Positions 43,598 through 53,205 of a stretch of DNA of 54,506 bases are shown here, in pieces (position 1 is the first letter of the stretch; the number at the start of each line of letters is the position of its first letter). The notes under the pieces are model-generated. The model was given only the letters and a program-made list of their open reading frames with translations. It made no database searches and was not told the DNA's origin. Where the stretch lies: contig JABXJW010000003.1 of the NCBI GenBank assembly GCA_013375395.1, positions 1-54,506 on the forward strand, in the 5' to 3' direction. The stretch comes from Desulfobacterales bacterium (GTDB lineage Bacteria > Desulfobacterota > Desulfobacteria > Desulfobacterales > C00003060). The position numbers and the translations under genes were made by a program.

Positions 43598-46330
43598 ATG
43601 GCTTATCAGGATGTTATAAAAAAAATATCGCGGATAATTTTATCAGAACTAAATAACATTGATACGAGTTTGAAGGTTGCCCCCAGCGTTTCTACAGATG
43701 TGTTTGCTTATCCGGAACATGCGATCACTCATGGCGTACAGGCAAGTACATCACTTCAGCAAACCCAAGAACAAGTTCATCTATCACAGAGGAAACTGAA
43801 GGAGAAACCATTTATTGCCTACGTGAAAGCAACGGTTGATGGACAACCAAGGATATTCTTCATCTGCCGAGGGTATACACCCAAAGGCTATTCGCCTTCT
43901 ACTCCTTCTAGTCGTTTCGTTAATTATTTGTCCCCTATGGGACGATTAGTTGAGATGGACGCGGGGGATGAGCATGAGGTTATTACACCCGCGGGTAAAA
44001 TAGAAGTAAGCGTTTTTGAGAAAGACCTCTTCAAACCGGAAAGAAAAGACCACCGATGGGACGGGATTAATAACAGGTTTTTTCTGGATATCGGGACCTA
44101 TTCCATACCATCTCTTGTAGACTTCTTAAGATCTCTCGAATCTATCATTCAAAGAAAGCCCGAATTAGATCTCGTAAAAGACATCCAAGAACTTGAAACA
44201 AGGCTTCACGAGGAACTTGAAAAGAAAATTAAAATAAGAAAAGGCTTGACGAGAGAAGTCATTGAGAAGATGGAGCTTAGAGACCAGCCGACGCTCGATG
44301 ACAAACAAGGAGAAATTTTTAGGCAGCCTTTAGCCTCTCAACTAATTATATCAGGTGCCCCAGGCACGGGCAAAACAACCTTATTAATAAAGAGAATCGC
44401 CCAAAAATGCGATTTCTCATACCTTGAATCATTCGAAACAAGTGGTTTGAGCCCAGAGCAGGTATCCCTGTTTATCAACAAGGAGAACTGGATTCTATTC
44501 ACGCCGACAGAACTTTTGAAGATCTATTTAAAGGAATCATTTGCAAAAGAACTCCTGCCTGCTTCAGACCAGAGGATAAAAATATGGGAGGAAGAACGAA
44601 TGATTCTAGCCCGGGACACTTTGAAATTTCTGCGAGTTGGGGACCAAGGTTTTTTCAGAAAAGTGAGCCGGCAAATAGTCCGTGCAGACTGCAATCAAGA
44701 TCTAATCGAATACGCAGAGACATTTGTTACATTTTATGGTCAGTTGTTCGTTGAAGATTTCCACAAAGCCGTTGACACGATAAAGAAGAATAACATCGAT
44801 CAGGAGATGATATCCGGTCTTGAAAAGATTGTTAAGCAATTGAATGAAGCCAGTTTTAGGAATGAGACAGATAGAATTTTGATTTTAGTTGAGGAGCTGT
44901 ATAAGTTACAGGAGATCTTGAATCGAAGAAATAAAGAAGTAAATGAGAGAATCGAGAATATAACGAACAACATTATCGCATCGAAACCCAGGGTTTTAGA
45001 GGAAGTATTCGAAGAGATGAAATCATTCAAATCAGATGCTGAGGAGGATTTGCTTGATGAAGTAGATGAGGAGGGAGAAACAGAATCGCCAACAACAGAA
45101 TACACCGTCCTGGCCAAACGCCAGATGAAAAGAACTCTCGCTTTTCATGCACAAAGGTTGGCGACTGATAGGAAGATTCCTTCGAAGAGCATTCATAATA
45201 GGGTTTTAGGAATCATTGAGTCGTTCTTACCTGAGCCTCCTGAATTGGAGAAACTTGGAAAAAGGCTGATTGACCGCAGGGCTGCTGGGTTGATGACGCG
45301 TGGATATACGAACATGCTGAATCGGATTCCGAACTTCTACAATCGATTTCGGCAGCATCTTTTAAAGAATGAGCCGCGTCTATTTAATGAGGGAACTGAA
45401 AATGACATAAAAGAAAGAAAGATATGTGGCGTTGAAATTGATCTTTTGATTTTTGTCATGCTGAAAAATGCGCGAAAGATCTTTGATAGGCATGGAAATC
45501 TACTGGATGAAAATTCTAGAATCGAGCTGCTGGAAGACATAAAGGACAAATATGCAACACAAATCGCCGTGGATGAGGCCACTGATTTTTCGACAATTCA
45601 GCTTGGTTGCATGTACTATTTGGCGCATCCCCGCTACACTTCAGTCTCGTTTGCCGGGGATCTGATGCAAAGGGTCACTGATTTTGGGTTAACTGATTGG
45701 GAAGAATGCAAATTTATCACTAAAAATTTTGAAACTCATAACGTCGATAAAGTTTATCGGCAAAGCCCAAAGCTGCTGAAAATCGCAGAAGTCCTATATG
45801 AGCATAGCGTCGGACAGGCACCTCCTTTCAAATCCGCTTTTCTTTCGAGTGACGCTGATCCTTCTCCTCTCAAATTCGATGAGGGAATTGAGAACGAAAG
45901 CTTAGGTAAATGGGTGGCTTACAGAATACTAGAGATTTTTCAAGTAAGTCATAGCCTACCTTCCACAGCCATTTTTGTTGCAGACGACGATCAAATCGAT
46001 CATGTCCTTCGAGTTATTGAAGATCCTTTGGAGGAGAATTCTATTGGGGTCAAAGGTTGCCCTAAGGGTGAAATTCTCGGTAGTGAAGGCAAGGTCAGGA
46101 TCTTCAGTGTGAAATACATCAAAGGTTTAGAATTTGAAAGCGTCTTCTTCATCAACCTCAATGAGATTTCGAAACGTGCTCCTCAATTGGTTGACAAGTA
46201 TTTGTATGTTGGATTGACGCGCGCGGCTTCATTCTTGGGGGTCACATATGATGGGGCCTTTCCAGAGAAGATTAGATTTGCGGAAGGTTATTTCGAGGAC
46301 GGAGATTGGGGAAGATTAGCTCAGACTTAA
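43598..46330 (+). CDS. SF1 (UvrD-like) helicase with GreA C-terminal-like domain
   Basis: 910 aa. Residues 70-145 end in YLSPMGRLVEMDAGDEHEV followed by TPAGKIEVSV, which fits the C-terminal domain of GreA/GreB (SPxGR...GDEVEV.TPxG). Walker A (ISGAPGTGKTTLL) is at about 251; a coiled-coil insertion spans about 400-520. IAVDEATDFSTIQLGCMYYL is a motif II variant, and the C-terminal motifs are FSVKYIKGLEFESVFF and KYLYVGLTRAA. A GreA-like part suggests contact with RNA polymerase, as in HelD. ATG 43598 after GGGAGGAGG is preferred to GTG 43535. Confidence 0.75.
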   Translation: MAYQDVIKKISRIILSELNNIDTSLKVAPSVSTDVFAYPEHAITHGVQASTSLQQTQEQVHLSQRKLKEKPFIAYVKATVDGQPRIFFICRGYTPKGYSPSTPSSRFVNYLSPMGRLVEMDAGDEHEVITPAGKIEVSVFEKDLFKPERKDHRWDGINNRFFLDIGTYSIPSLVDFLRSLESIIQRKPELDLVKDIQELETRLHEELEKKIKIRKGLTREVIEKMELRDQPTLDDKQGEIFRQPLASQLIISGAPGTGKTTLLIKRIAQKCDFSYLESFETSGLSPEQVSLFINKENWILFTPTELLKIYLKESFAKELLPASDQRIKIWEEERMILARDTLKFLRVGDQGFFRKVSRQIVRADCNQDLIEYAETFVTFYGQLFVEDFHKAVDTIKKNNIDQEMISGLEKIVKQLNEASFRNETDRILILVEELYKLQEILNRRNKEVNERIENITNNIIASKPRVLEEVFEEMKSFKSDAEEDLLDEVDEEGETESPTTEYTVLAKRQMKRTLAFHAQRLATDRKIPSKSIHNRVLGIIESFLPEPPELEKLGKRLIDRRAAGLMTRGYTNMLNRIPNFYNRFRQHLLKNEPRLFNEGTENDIKERKICGVEIDLLIFVMLKNARKIFDRHGNLLDENSRIELLEDIKDKYATQIAVDEATDFSTIQLGCMYYLAHPRYTSVSFAGDLMQRVTDFGLTDWEECKFITKNFETHNVDKVYRQSPKLLKIAEVLYEHSVGQAPPFKSAFLSSDADPSPLKFDEGIENESLGKWVAYRILEIFQVSHSLPSTAIFVADDDQIDHVLRVIEDPLEENSIGVKGCPKGEILGSEGKVRIFSVKYIKGLEFESVFFINLNEISKRAPQLVDKYLYVGLTRAASFLGVTYDGAFPEKIRFAEGYFEDGDWGRLAQT

Positions 46331-46852
46331 GAAGACCGGTACTCGAAAAGACACTAAAGCTCAGGATATCGAGACCAGTTCACATAAAGGGAGCTTTGGG
46401 GACATTCTTTGACTATGTTGAATAAGTCTGAAGCGAGAGTTTCAAGAAAGTGTCCATGGCCGTCATATTTGGAAAATATGGCACTGCCAAGCGAAAGGCA
46501 CAGATCCGCAAGAACCGCCTCAAGCGACCTGCCCGTGGGTACTGCGCAAAGGAGAGAATATTAGAGAAGGTGCACAAGAGGAAGAAACGTCTTGAGGGTC
46601 AGAGAGGTGGCTCTTAAGGGAGGTTGCGTCTATTTGTAAATAAGTAAGTCATCTGGACAATCTGTAACTTCTCACTTTGGCTATCTTTTCTCCTTTCGTT
46701 GATGGGTTCATCGCGACACAAAACGCAATATCATAAATATGTTATGGTGTAAACTAATTTACAAATGGGCGTCCTCACGGTCCGCACAAGGCGGTTTATG
46801 TAGCGAATAGGCTGTACAATTTGAGTGAATTCTAAAGAGGGGAGCATGGGGG
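46331..46852. other. Intergenic stretch holding a small basic frame
   Basis: Apart from the short frame at 46456-46617, it contains GGGGACATTCTTTGAC at about 46397, a fragment like the RAYT-linked ends at 36772. Nothing else seen. Confidence 0.35.
46456..46617 (+). CDS. Small basic protein, unrecognised
   Basis: 53 aa (start MAVIFGKYGTAKRKAQ, middle KRPARGYCAKERILEKVHKR). It is very rich in Lys and Arg, suggesting nucleic-acid binding. There is no clear ribosome site and I know no family. It may be a fragment. Confidence 0.3.
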   Translation: MAVIFGKYGTAKRKAQIRKNRLKRPARGYCAKERILEKVHKRKKRLEGQRGGS

Positions 46853-48037
46853 ATGGAGTCATATTCAATGTTTTTTGAGGGAGCGCTCCTTGAAGGGGGA
46901 TTCTGGTTGTATATATGGGATATTCAAAAGCCAAATGAACGCTTTCTCTACGTGGGAAGAACTGGTGATAGTTCATCATCGAATGCCGCATCTCCTTTTG
47001 CACGAATAGGCCATCACCTAGACCTTAGTCCCAATGCAAAGGCGAATTCAATTGCGAGGCGACTCAACGAAAAGAACGTGACGCCATCCTCCGCAAGATT
47101 TGAAATGTTGGCAATTGGCCCTTTGTTTCCTGAACAAGAATCGTTAGAATACCATGTCGTTTACAGGGACCAAATGGCGGCGTTGGAAAAGGCTTTGGCG
47201 AAACACCTTCGGAAGAACGGGTACAATGTCCTCGGTATCCATAACTCAAGAAAAGTGGTGAATCAAGAGACGCTAAGGGGTGTTGTAAGAATAGTGAATA
47301 AACGTTTCCCTCCCATAAGTAAGGAACCAAAGAAGAAGTTATCCTTGATACCAACTGCTTCCTTAAGAAATGCAGGGATTGCTTCACTGGATAATGCAAA
47401 GGCACTTCTTGATGAAGCCAAACTACTTTCTGAAAATGCCCATTACGCCCGTGCATTGTGTTTATCGACAATAGGGAAAGAAGAGCTTGGTAAAGCTATT
47501 CTTTTTGCGTTGGCTGGCTTAGACCTGTTCCCTGACTTAAGGGAAAGGCTTTCAAATAGTGACTGGAGCAATCCCGCTCTTGAGCATGAGCTAAAGCAAT
47601 TATTAGAAGATTACTGGGGGATAGCAGTATGGCAAGTTGAGGAATATCATCAGATACTGATGGATGAAATTGGTTGGGAAAATTGGACCCCCATATCCGA
47701 TGTAGAATGGTTGAAGGAATTATTTGTGTCTATAGCGAAAGAAGATCCCTCATCCGCAGATATTCTTCAGAAAAGAGGAAAAGCTAGGAAGACGATGAAA
47801 AAGTATATGACTAAGGTTCCAGATGGTCTCACGGCTGAAGAGGAAAAACATGCAGGTTTTTACGTAGACCTTAAGCCTGATGGTTCGGTTTCAGAACCTA
47901 ATTGCATTACTGAAATGCGTGCCCGTTTGGCTATTGGTGAACTTGAATCAGGGCTCAATGATTTCAAGAGGCTTGAACGGGTATTCAAGAACGATGAAGA
48001 TTGGAGTAGCCTGGAAGAAAGGCTGAAAAACATATGA
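46853..48037 (+). CDS. GIY-YIG nuclease-like domain fused to AbiV domain
   Basis: 394 aa. The N-terminus has FWLYIWDIQ and FLYVGRTGDSS, the paired strands of a GIY-YIG nuclease, followed by an Arg-rich helix region. Residues 170-235 match AbiV: ASLRNAGIASLDNAKALLDE, HYARALCLSTIGKEELGKAI. AbiV is an abortive-infection family with a HEPN-like helical fold. The fusion would put a DNA nuclease module on an AbiV effector. The start is uncertain among 46847, 46853 and 46868; GGGG before 46853 supports the one given. Confidence 0.7.
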   Translation: MESYSMFFEGALLEGGFWLYIWDIQKPNERFLYVGRTGDSSSSNAASPFARIGHHLDLSPNAKANSIARRLNEKNVTPSSARFEMLAIGPLFPEQESLEYHVVYRDQMAALEKALAKHLRKNGYNVLGIHNSRKVVNQETLRGVVRIVNKRFPPISKEPKKKLSLIPTASLRNAGIASLDNAKALLDEAKLLSENAHYARALCLSTIGKEELGKAILFALAGLDLFPDLRERLSNSDWSNPALEHELKQLLEDYWGIAVWQVEEYHQILMDEIGWENWTPISDVEWLKELFVSIAKEDPSSADILQKRGKARKTMKKYMTKVPDGLTAEEEKHAGFYVDLKPDGSVSEPNCITEMRARLAIGELESGLNDFKRLERVFKNDEDWSSLEERLKNI

Positions 48038-48153
48038 CAAATATCAAGAGGTTTTTCGGCTTACCTAACAAATAAGGGAACTTTGGGGACGACCTTCAGT
48101 TTTACAGTTTCTAAGTAATCCTTTTAGAGCCGGTTCATGATGACAAAAAAGGC

Positions 48154-48198
48154 GTGGATGGAGCAATTTAGCGTTGTAGCGTACCATGGAACCTCAAA
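48154..48198. repeat. Dispersed repeat family D, copy 2
   Basis: GTGGATGGAGCAATTTA, then GCGTTGTAGCGTACCATGG and AACCTCAAA; matches 38994-39040. It lies between the AbiV-type and TIR genes. Confidence 0.55.
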
Positions 48199-48302
48199 GG
48201 GAATTATATAAAATCCAAAACAGCGCTTGTCGAGGGTTTTAAATTTGGTGTTATTATAGAAACCACATACTAACTGGTTATGTGCCCTGAGAATTATGTG
48301 CA

Positions 48303-49154
48303 ATGGCGACACTGAGGGAATATTTCAAGAAAGACCAAGGTCGATCCTTGTGTATTGACAAGGAAACTCCGATACAAGGGGCGAACGGCGAACATTTGTT
48401 GAATGTCTTGACAAGGCTTCATGTGGATTTCGAATCAAACGCTTTATATATCTCTTTTTATGTTCCGCATTCCGAAAAAGTCGAGTGCCCGTCAAGAGTC
48501 ATTTTGAATTCAATTAACCAAATTTTGGCGTGGAAAAACGAAACATATGTAGAAAGTGGATTTAAAGGTCAGGAAGCTTCAACGATTAAGGAATGCCTAT
48601 TCACAGGGAGGATCTACATCTACTCAGAAGATGATGTTAAGGAAGAAAACAAGCGCTATGTAAGGGGCCGAGCAGCCGAATTGGGTCAAAGCGTCAAGTT
48701 TAGAGAACAAAGTTACGCTGATGAGCGAAACCGAAGCGAAAAACCGCTGGCGTTTATTTCCCATGATTCGCGCGATAAGGAGTCAATCGCCAGTCCACTA
48801 GCGTTACAGCTCCAAAAATATATGTGCCCTGTATGGTACGACGAGTACTCCCTTAAGGTAGGGGATAGTTTGAGAGAGCAGATAGAAAAAGGACTTAAAG
48901 AGTGTCTGAAATGCATTCTCATATTGACGCCTAATTACTTGTCGAATGAAGGCTGGGGTAAAAAGGAGTTTGATTCTGTATTTACCAGGGAATTGATAGA
49001 AAATGAAAAGGTAATCTTGCCGGTATGGCACGGCGTGTCTAAAAAAGAAGTATATGAATACTCGCCTGCTTTAGCGGACAGGGTGGCCGCGAATTGGAAT
49101 GACGGCGTTGAAAATGTCGCTAGAAGACTTAAGCGGGCAGTTGAGTCAAATTAG
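48303..49154 (+). CDS. TIR-domain protein
   Basis: 283 aa. The C-terminal TIR domain starts at about residue 142 (LAFISHDSRDKESIASPLA), continues with VWYDEYSLKVGDSLREQIEK and has the catalytic Glu in WGKKEFDSVF. Bacterial TIR effectors consume NAD+ or make signalling nucleotides when triggered. The first 140 residues are an unrecognised domain that may sense the trigger. It lies 141 bases before a RES gene, another NAD+-consuming family. Confidence 0.85.
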   Translation: MATLREYFKKDQGRSLCIDKETPIQGANGEHLLNVLTRLHVDFESNALYISFYVPHSEKVECPSRVILNSINQILAWKNETYVESGFKGQEASTIKECLFTGRIYIYSEDDVKEENKRYVRGRAAELGQSVKFREQSYADERNRSEKPLAFISHDSRDKESIASPLALQLQKYMCPVWYDEYSLKVGDSLREQIEKGLKECLKCILILTPNYLSNEGWGKKEFDSVFTRELIENEKVILPVWHGVSKKEVYEYSPALADRVAANWNDGVENVARRLKRAVESN

Positions 49155-49295
49155 GCATGTAACCAGGCAGTTCAGTGGACAGCCAGAGCCGGGCCACTTT
49201 GGCCTGCCGAGGAGTTTAGAACAAAATCTTGTTTTATGAATGTCAATGGAAGCCCTGGCTGCCTCTAACTGCAGGCGTTAAGCGTTCGAGATACA

Positions 49296-50072
49296 ATGAA
49301 AGTCTTTAAATCTTGGCAAAGCTATTCTCGATATGTGAGGGCGTTGAAACATACCTACAGGTACATTCACACACCTGAAGTTGAAGTTTTTCTTCAGACT
49401 GTCTTAGAGACAGCAGAGGAACGAGTCGAAAGCATACCGAAAGATAGTGTTTTATGGAGAGCGCAACTTGGTCATGGTTGGCGGTTTGAGAACGAGGAGG
49501 TTGGTGAGGTGCCTGCTCCATACGAGCCAGAGCGGATGTGCCCAAGACCCGGACGAGCCACGGAAGGTCGTGCAAACCCAAAAGGAATACCTTACCTGTA
49601 TCTGGCCTCAAATCGCGAAACTGCACTTGCAGAGGCAAGACCTTGGATGGGGTCTCAAGTTTCAGTGGGGCAGTTCAAAATACTTCGGAAGCTCAAGGTT
49701 GTGAATTGCACTACCGAAAGAAAGGGCCTTATAATTTATTTTAAAGAACCACCTCCAAAAAAACGTGAAGAGGCTGTTTGGACTGATATTGACAAAGCCT
49801 TTGCAAAACCTGTCACTCCCACCGACGATGCAGCAGATTATGTGCCCACTCAGGTTCTATCTGAGTTTTTAAAAGCAAATGGCTATGACGGCATCGGGTA
49901 CCGGAGTTCTTTAGGGAATGGATATAATATCGCACTTTTCGATATCCATTCTGCAGAAATTATCAATTGTTTTCTTTTCGGAGTGAGTGGAATTAATTTT
50001 GATTTCTCTGAGATTGCTAATCCATATTATCTTACGAAACACTATAAAAAAAAGAAAGGTAAAGGCGCTTAA
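49296..50072 (+). CDS. RES-domain NAD+ phosphorylase-like protein
   Basis: 258 aa. The RES triad is visible: Arg in SVLWRAQ, Glu in ALAEARPWMG and Ser in IGYRSSLGNG, with YLYLASNRETA between. RES toxins of the RES-Xre systems degrade NAD+. No Xre antitoxin gene is adjacent, and a long N-terminal part (about 60 residues) precedes the domain. The TIR gene upstream points to a shared NAD+-depletion theme. Confidence 0.8.
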   Translation: MKVFKSWQSYSRYVRALKHTYRYIHTPEVEVFLQTVLETAEERVESIPKDSVLWRAQLGHGWRFENEEVGEVPAPYEPERMCPRPGRATEGRANPKGIPYLYLASNRETALAEARPWMGSQVSVGQFKILRKLKVVNCTTERKGLIIYFKEPPPKKREEAVWTDIDKAFAKPVTPTDDAADYVPTQVLSEFLKANGYDGIGYRSSLGNGYNIALFDIHSAEIINCFLFGVSGINFDFSEIANPYYLTKHYKKKKGKGA

Positions 50073-50092
50073 CCTTGGGCTGGGCGGGTATT

Positions 50093-50197
50093 GGGGACGT
50101 TGTCAACATTTAAACTTTGGGTTGCTATTAGGGAACTATTAGGGGACCTTGCTTTATGTTGCTGATGATTGATAACTTTAAATGTTGAGAATGTCCC
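50093..50197. repeat. Palindromic repeat family E, copy B
   Basis: 105 bp. It begins GGGGACGTTGTCAACATTTA and ends TAAATGTTGAGAATGTCCC. Same orientation as copy A at 43284-43388, about 6.8 kb away. Confidence 0.75.
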
Positions 50198-50527
50198 TCA
50201 TGTCAGACCTACCCCTTATAATCCTTCAGATAGATGCTGCAATTCCCCCTGATTTCCATCCTGTCCTCCATAGTAAAAGCCTCAGTCCTTTCCCCGAAGA
50301 ATAGCTGCAGCACGTGATTTGCTTCAAGATTTGAACGGGCAGGACTACAAGATGGACCAATCGCGAAAATGAAGCATCTAAAAAAGACTTGAAAAGATCC
50401 CGCAGAAACTGCAAAAAGGATAGTTTCCCTCGAAGAATCTTAATCGCATACTGTCGATTGAAGATTTTGTGTTTGAGTGTCTGATATGATGGCAACTAAC
50501 GAGAATTCCTATAATAGAAAGTAAATT
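50198..50527. other. Intergenic stretch, no gene seen
   Basis: 330 bp between repeat E and the UvrD gene. No convincing frame, RNA gene or terminator was found. Confidence 0.5.
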
Positions 50528-52381
50528 ATGCGACTCTCTCAACAACAGAAGGATGCTATAGAATACAGCGGCTCTCCGGCCTTGGTTGTTGCCGGCGCCG
50601 GCGCCGGCAAGACACGGACATTGACCGCCAAGATAGTCCAACTTGTCTCCAAGGGCTATGATCCTGAACGTATTCTTGCGATTACGTTCACGAACAAATC
50701 TGCAAACGAGATGAAAGGCCGCCTGGTTCATATGGCCGGACTGCCATTGAATCGTTTCCCGTGGGTCCGCACGTTTCACTCCGCATGTTTCAGGATATTG
50801 AAAGATCATTGTTCCCGGTTGGGATACAGTTCGCCTCTTCAGATCTATGCCGAGTATCAGCAGCAAAAGACCGTCAAAGAAATTATTAGCCGGTTAAATT
50901 TCGACAAGAAATACGTTCCGGCAGTATTGGCCCATATCTCCTATGCCAAAAATTCCGGCAACCCTATGGCATATTTTGACCGGAAACCCCGCGTTTCTCA
51001 TATCAGGTTGTCAGACGTCTTCGATACTTACCAAAAAGAGCTGCGTTCAAGAAACGCTCTCGATTTTGACGATATTTTGCTTCTGACCCGCAACCTGCTT
51101 CGGGATCACAAAGACCTGAAAAAGCAGTATCAAAGGCTTTTCCAGTTTGTTCTTGTCGATGAATATCAGGATACCAATGATCTTCAGGAAGAGCTGACCG
51201 GGCTGCTTTTGCACGATGGAAACCTTTTCTGCGTCGGCGATGACTGGCAGGCGATTTACGGGTTCCGGGGAAGCAACGTGAACAACTTCCTGTCGTTTGC
51301 GGAAAAGTACCATGGGGCCAAAATCTTCCGGCTCGAACAAAACTATCGTTCGGCAGACGAGATTGTGCAGGTTGCCAACGACTTGATCGGATATAACGAC
51401 GATAAAATGGAAAAAAGATGCTTTTCGGAAAAGCGTGGGGGTGTTGTGGACCTTCACGATTTTTATGATGAAAGAGAAGAGGCAAGATGGGTTGCCGGAA
51501 AGATTCAAGCCCTTCGGGATACGGGCATTGCCTACGATAAGATGGCTGTTTTGTACCGGACCAAGTTTTGTTCTCTATCCTTTGAGCAGGCTTTCCGATC
51601 TGCCGGTCTTCCATATCGAATGATTGGCTCCAAGGGCTTTTTTGAGCGAAAAGAGGTCCTTGATATCAATTGCTATCTTACAGCAGCGGCTTTCCCCAAA
51701 GACGATGTTGCTTTTGAACGAATCGTCAATGTCCCGAAACGCGGGATCGGTCCGGCAATGCTCAAAAAGATCGGCCAAGTGCGATCAGAGGACATGGGCC
51801 TCCAAGACGCTACGCGCAAGGTCCTAAGTGAAAAGATCCTGACGCCGAAGGTCTACAGCTCTCTTAGCCAGGTGCTTCAGTGCCTTGATGACATTAAGGA
51901 TCAAAAACCTGATGCTGCGATGCACGAGGTGTTATCCAGGTTCAAGTATTTCGACTATCTCAAACAGTATTCAAAGGCCGATTCCATGGATTATACGTCA
52001 AGGGTGGAAAACATCGAACAGTTAATCTATTCGGCCTCGCAGAAAGAGACCATTGTCGACTACCTGGAAGAAGCGGCCCTGGTTAAAGAGGACAAAGAAG
52101 ACGAATCCGAGAAGAGTTTTGGCGTAAACCTTTCGACGGTGCATGCCAGCAAGGGCTTGGAATACCTTGTGGTCTTTGTTGTTGCATGTGAGGAAGAGCT
52201 TTTCCCACACTGGAAATCCAAGGATTCCGATACGGGGCTGCAGGAAGAAAGACGGCTGATGTATGTTGCAGTATCGAGGGCCGAACGATATCTCTTTTTG
52301 AGTTGTGCCAACTTCAGAAAAGGCCAATACAATCAACGAAGTCGATTTCTGGATGAGATCGCAGAATCGTTGGGCTTGTAG
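50528..52381 (+). CDS. UvrD/Rep-family SF1A DNA helicase
   Basis: 617 aa, close to Rep and PcrA in length. Motifs in order: LSQQQKDAIEY (Q motif), VVAGAGAGKTRTL (Walker A), ILAITFTNKSANEMKGR (Ia), FQFVLVDEYQDTND (II), VGDDWQAIYGFRGS (III), EQNYRSADEIV (IV), LSTVHASKGLEYLVV (V), ERRLMYVAVSRAERYL (VI). It is a 3'-5' helicase for repair or replication restart. The short chain and lack of a nuclease domain argue against RecB. It could be a housekeeping gene at the island edge. Confidence 0.9.
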   Translation: MRLSQQQKDAIEYSGSPALVVAGAGAGKTRTLTAKIVQLVSKGYDPERILAITFTNKSANEMKGRLVHMAGLPLNRFPWVRTFHSACFRILKDHCSRLGYSSPLQIYAEYQQQKTVKEIISRLNFDKKYVPAVLAHISYAKNSGNPMAYFDRKPRVSHIRLSDVFDTYQKELRSRNALDFDDILLLTRNLLRDHKDLKKQYQRLFQFVLVDEYQDTNDLQEELTGLLLHDGNLFCVGDDWQAIYGFRGSNVNNFLSFAEKYHGAKIFRLEQNYRSADEIVQVANDLIGYNDDKMEKRCFSEKRGGVVDLHDFYDEREEARWVAGKIQALRDTGIAYDKMAVLYRTKFCSLSFEQAFRSAGLPYRMIGSKGFFERKEVLDINCYLTAAAFPKDDVAFERIVNVPKRGIGPAMLKKIGQVRSEDMGLQDATRKVLSEKILTPKVYSSLSQVLQCLDDIKDQKPDAAMHEVLSRFKYFDYLKQYSKADSMDYTSRVENIEQLIYSASQKETIVDYLEEAALVKEDKEDESEKSFGVNLSTVHASKGLEYLVVFVVACEEELFPHWKSKDSDTGLQEERRLMYVAVSRAERYLFLSCANFRKGQYNQRSRFLDEIAESLGL

Positions 52382-52815
52382 CAGTTGTGGCCGTTCACCG
52401 GTTCAGAGTTCACCGTTGAGGGTTATTGCGCTTTTGTCATGGGAAACAGGCAATTACAACTCGAAATTCCGGGTCGGAAATGCGGGCTGCGTAGTGGGAA
52501 TGGGGCCACGCCAACCTGCTGACATTGCATAAGAAACGGCCAGAATTTGTGCCATATAAGCCTGTGAATTCAAAATGTCATTTTGGGGCTAAAATCATCC
52601 TTTTAAGAAAAGTGAAGATCTGGGGTCACCCATTGGCCTCCCCCAAGAACCGGTCTCAAGCTGCTTCCAGACCACGAGATCAGGATACTCTGTATGGTGT
52701 GCGCGGTGATTCGGAAATATCGGTACCACTAAAGCAATCCCTATCCTCTCCAAATCCCTTGACAAATCAAGTCCTTAAAGCTAACCTCCCCAAAAGATCA
52801 AAAAAGGAGTGCGCT
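52382..52815. other. Intergenic region with dispersed repeats
   Basis: Contains TCATGGGAAACAG...TTACAACTCGAAATTCCG (52437-52472), repeated at 54472-54506. It also holds repeat family C copy 3 (about 52673-52735, with GGAAATATCGGTACCACTAA). A coding frame crosses it in phase with the IHF gene but has no protein-like content. Confidence 0.5.
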
Positions 52816-53106
52816 ATGAGCCTCACCAAAGCCGACATTATTGATGCCGTCCGTACTAACCTTGGCCATTCCAAGGCACAGTCCGCCAAACTTGTCGAAT
52901 CCCTCCTGGAAATCATGAAGAGAACCATGGCAAATGGCGAGGATGTCCTTATCAGCGGCTTCGGGAAGTTCTGCGTCAATGAAAAGAAGGAACGCAGAGG
53001 CAGGAACCCCCAGACCAAAGAGGACATGATGCTGAGACCGAGGAGGGTGGTCACTTTCAAGTGCTCCGGGGTTTTGAGGGATAGGATCAATCTGTCATCA
53101 CGTTAA
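52816..53106 (+). CDS. IHF alpha-type DNA-bending protein
   Basis: 96 aa. It starts MSLTKADIIDAVRTNLGHSK behind an AGGAGT site. It carries the HU/IHF signature ISGFGKFCVNEKKERRGRNP (beta arm with RNP) and ends VLRDRIN. The sequence is nearer IHF alpha than HU. It bends DNA in recombination and transcription. A second HU-type gene in the window (17748-18283) is broken. Confidence 0.85.
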   Translation: MSLTKADIIDAVRTNLGHSKAQSAKLVESLLEIMKRTMANGEDVLISGFGKFCVNEKKERRGRNPQTKEDMMLRPRRVVTFKCSGVLRDRINLSSR

Positions 53107-53205
53107 AAGGACCTCCGTCTCGTGAGCCGCCACGAAAGACCGCAAAGAGATACGCCTCTTAAGTCATTCAATACTATCCTCATTGTCTCAACCGCGTGCT
53201 TAAAG

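Noticed and set aside
52525..52815. N-terminal extension of the IHF-like protein
   Set aside because: IHF begins at 52816 behind a ribosome site; the upstream part is repeat C and has no protein-like features.
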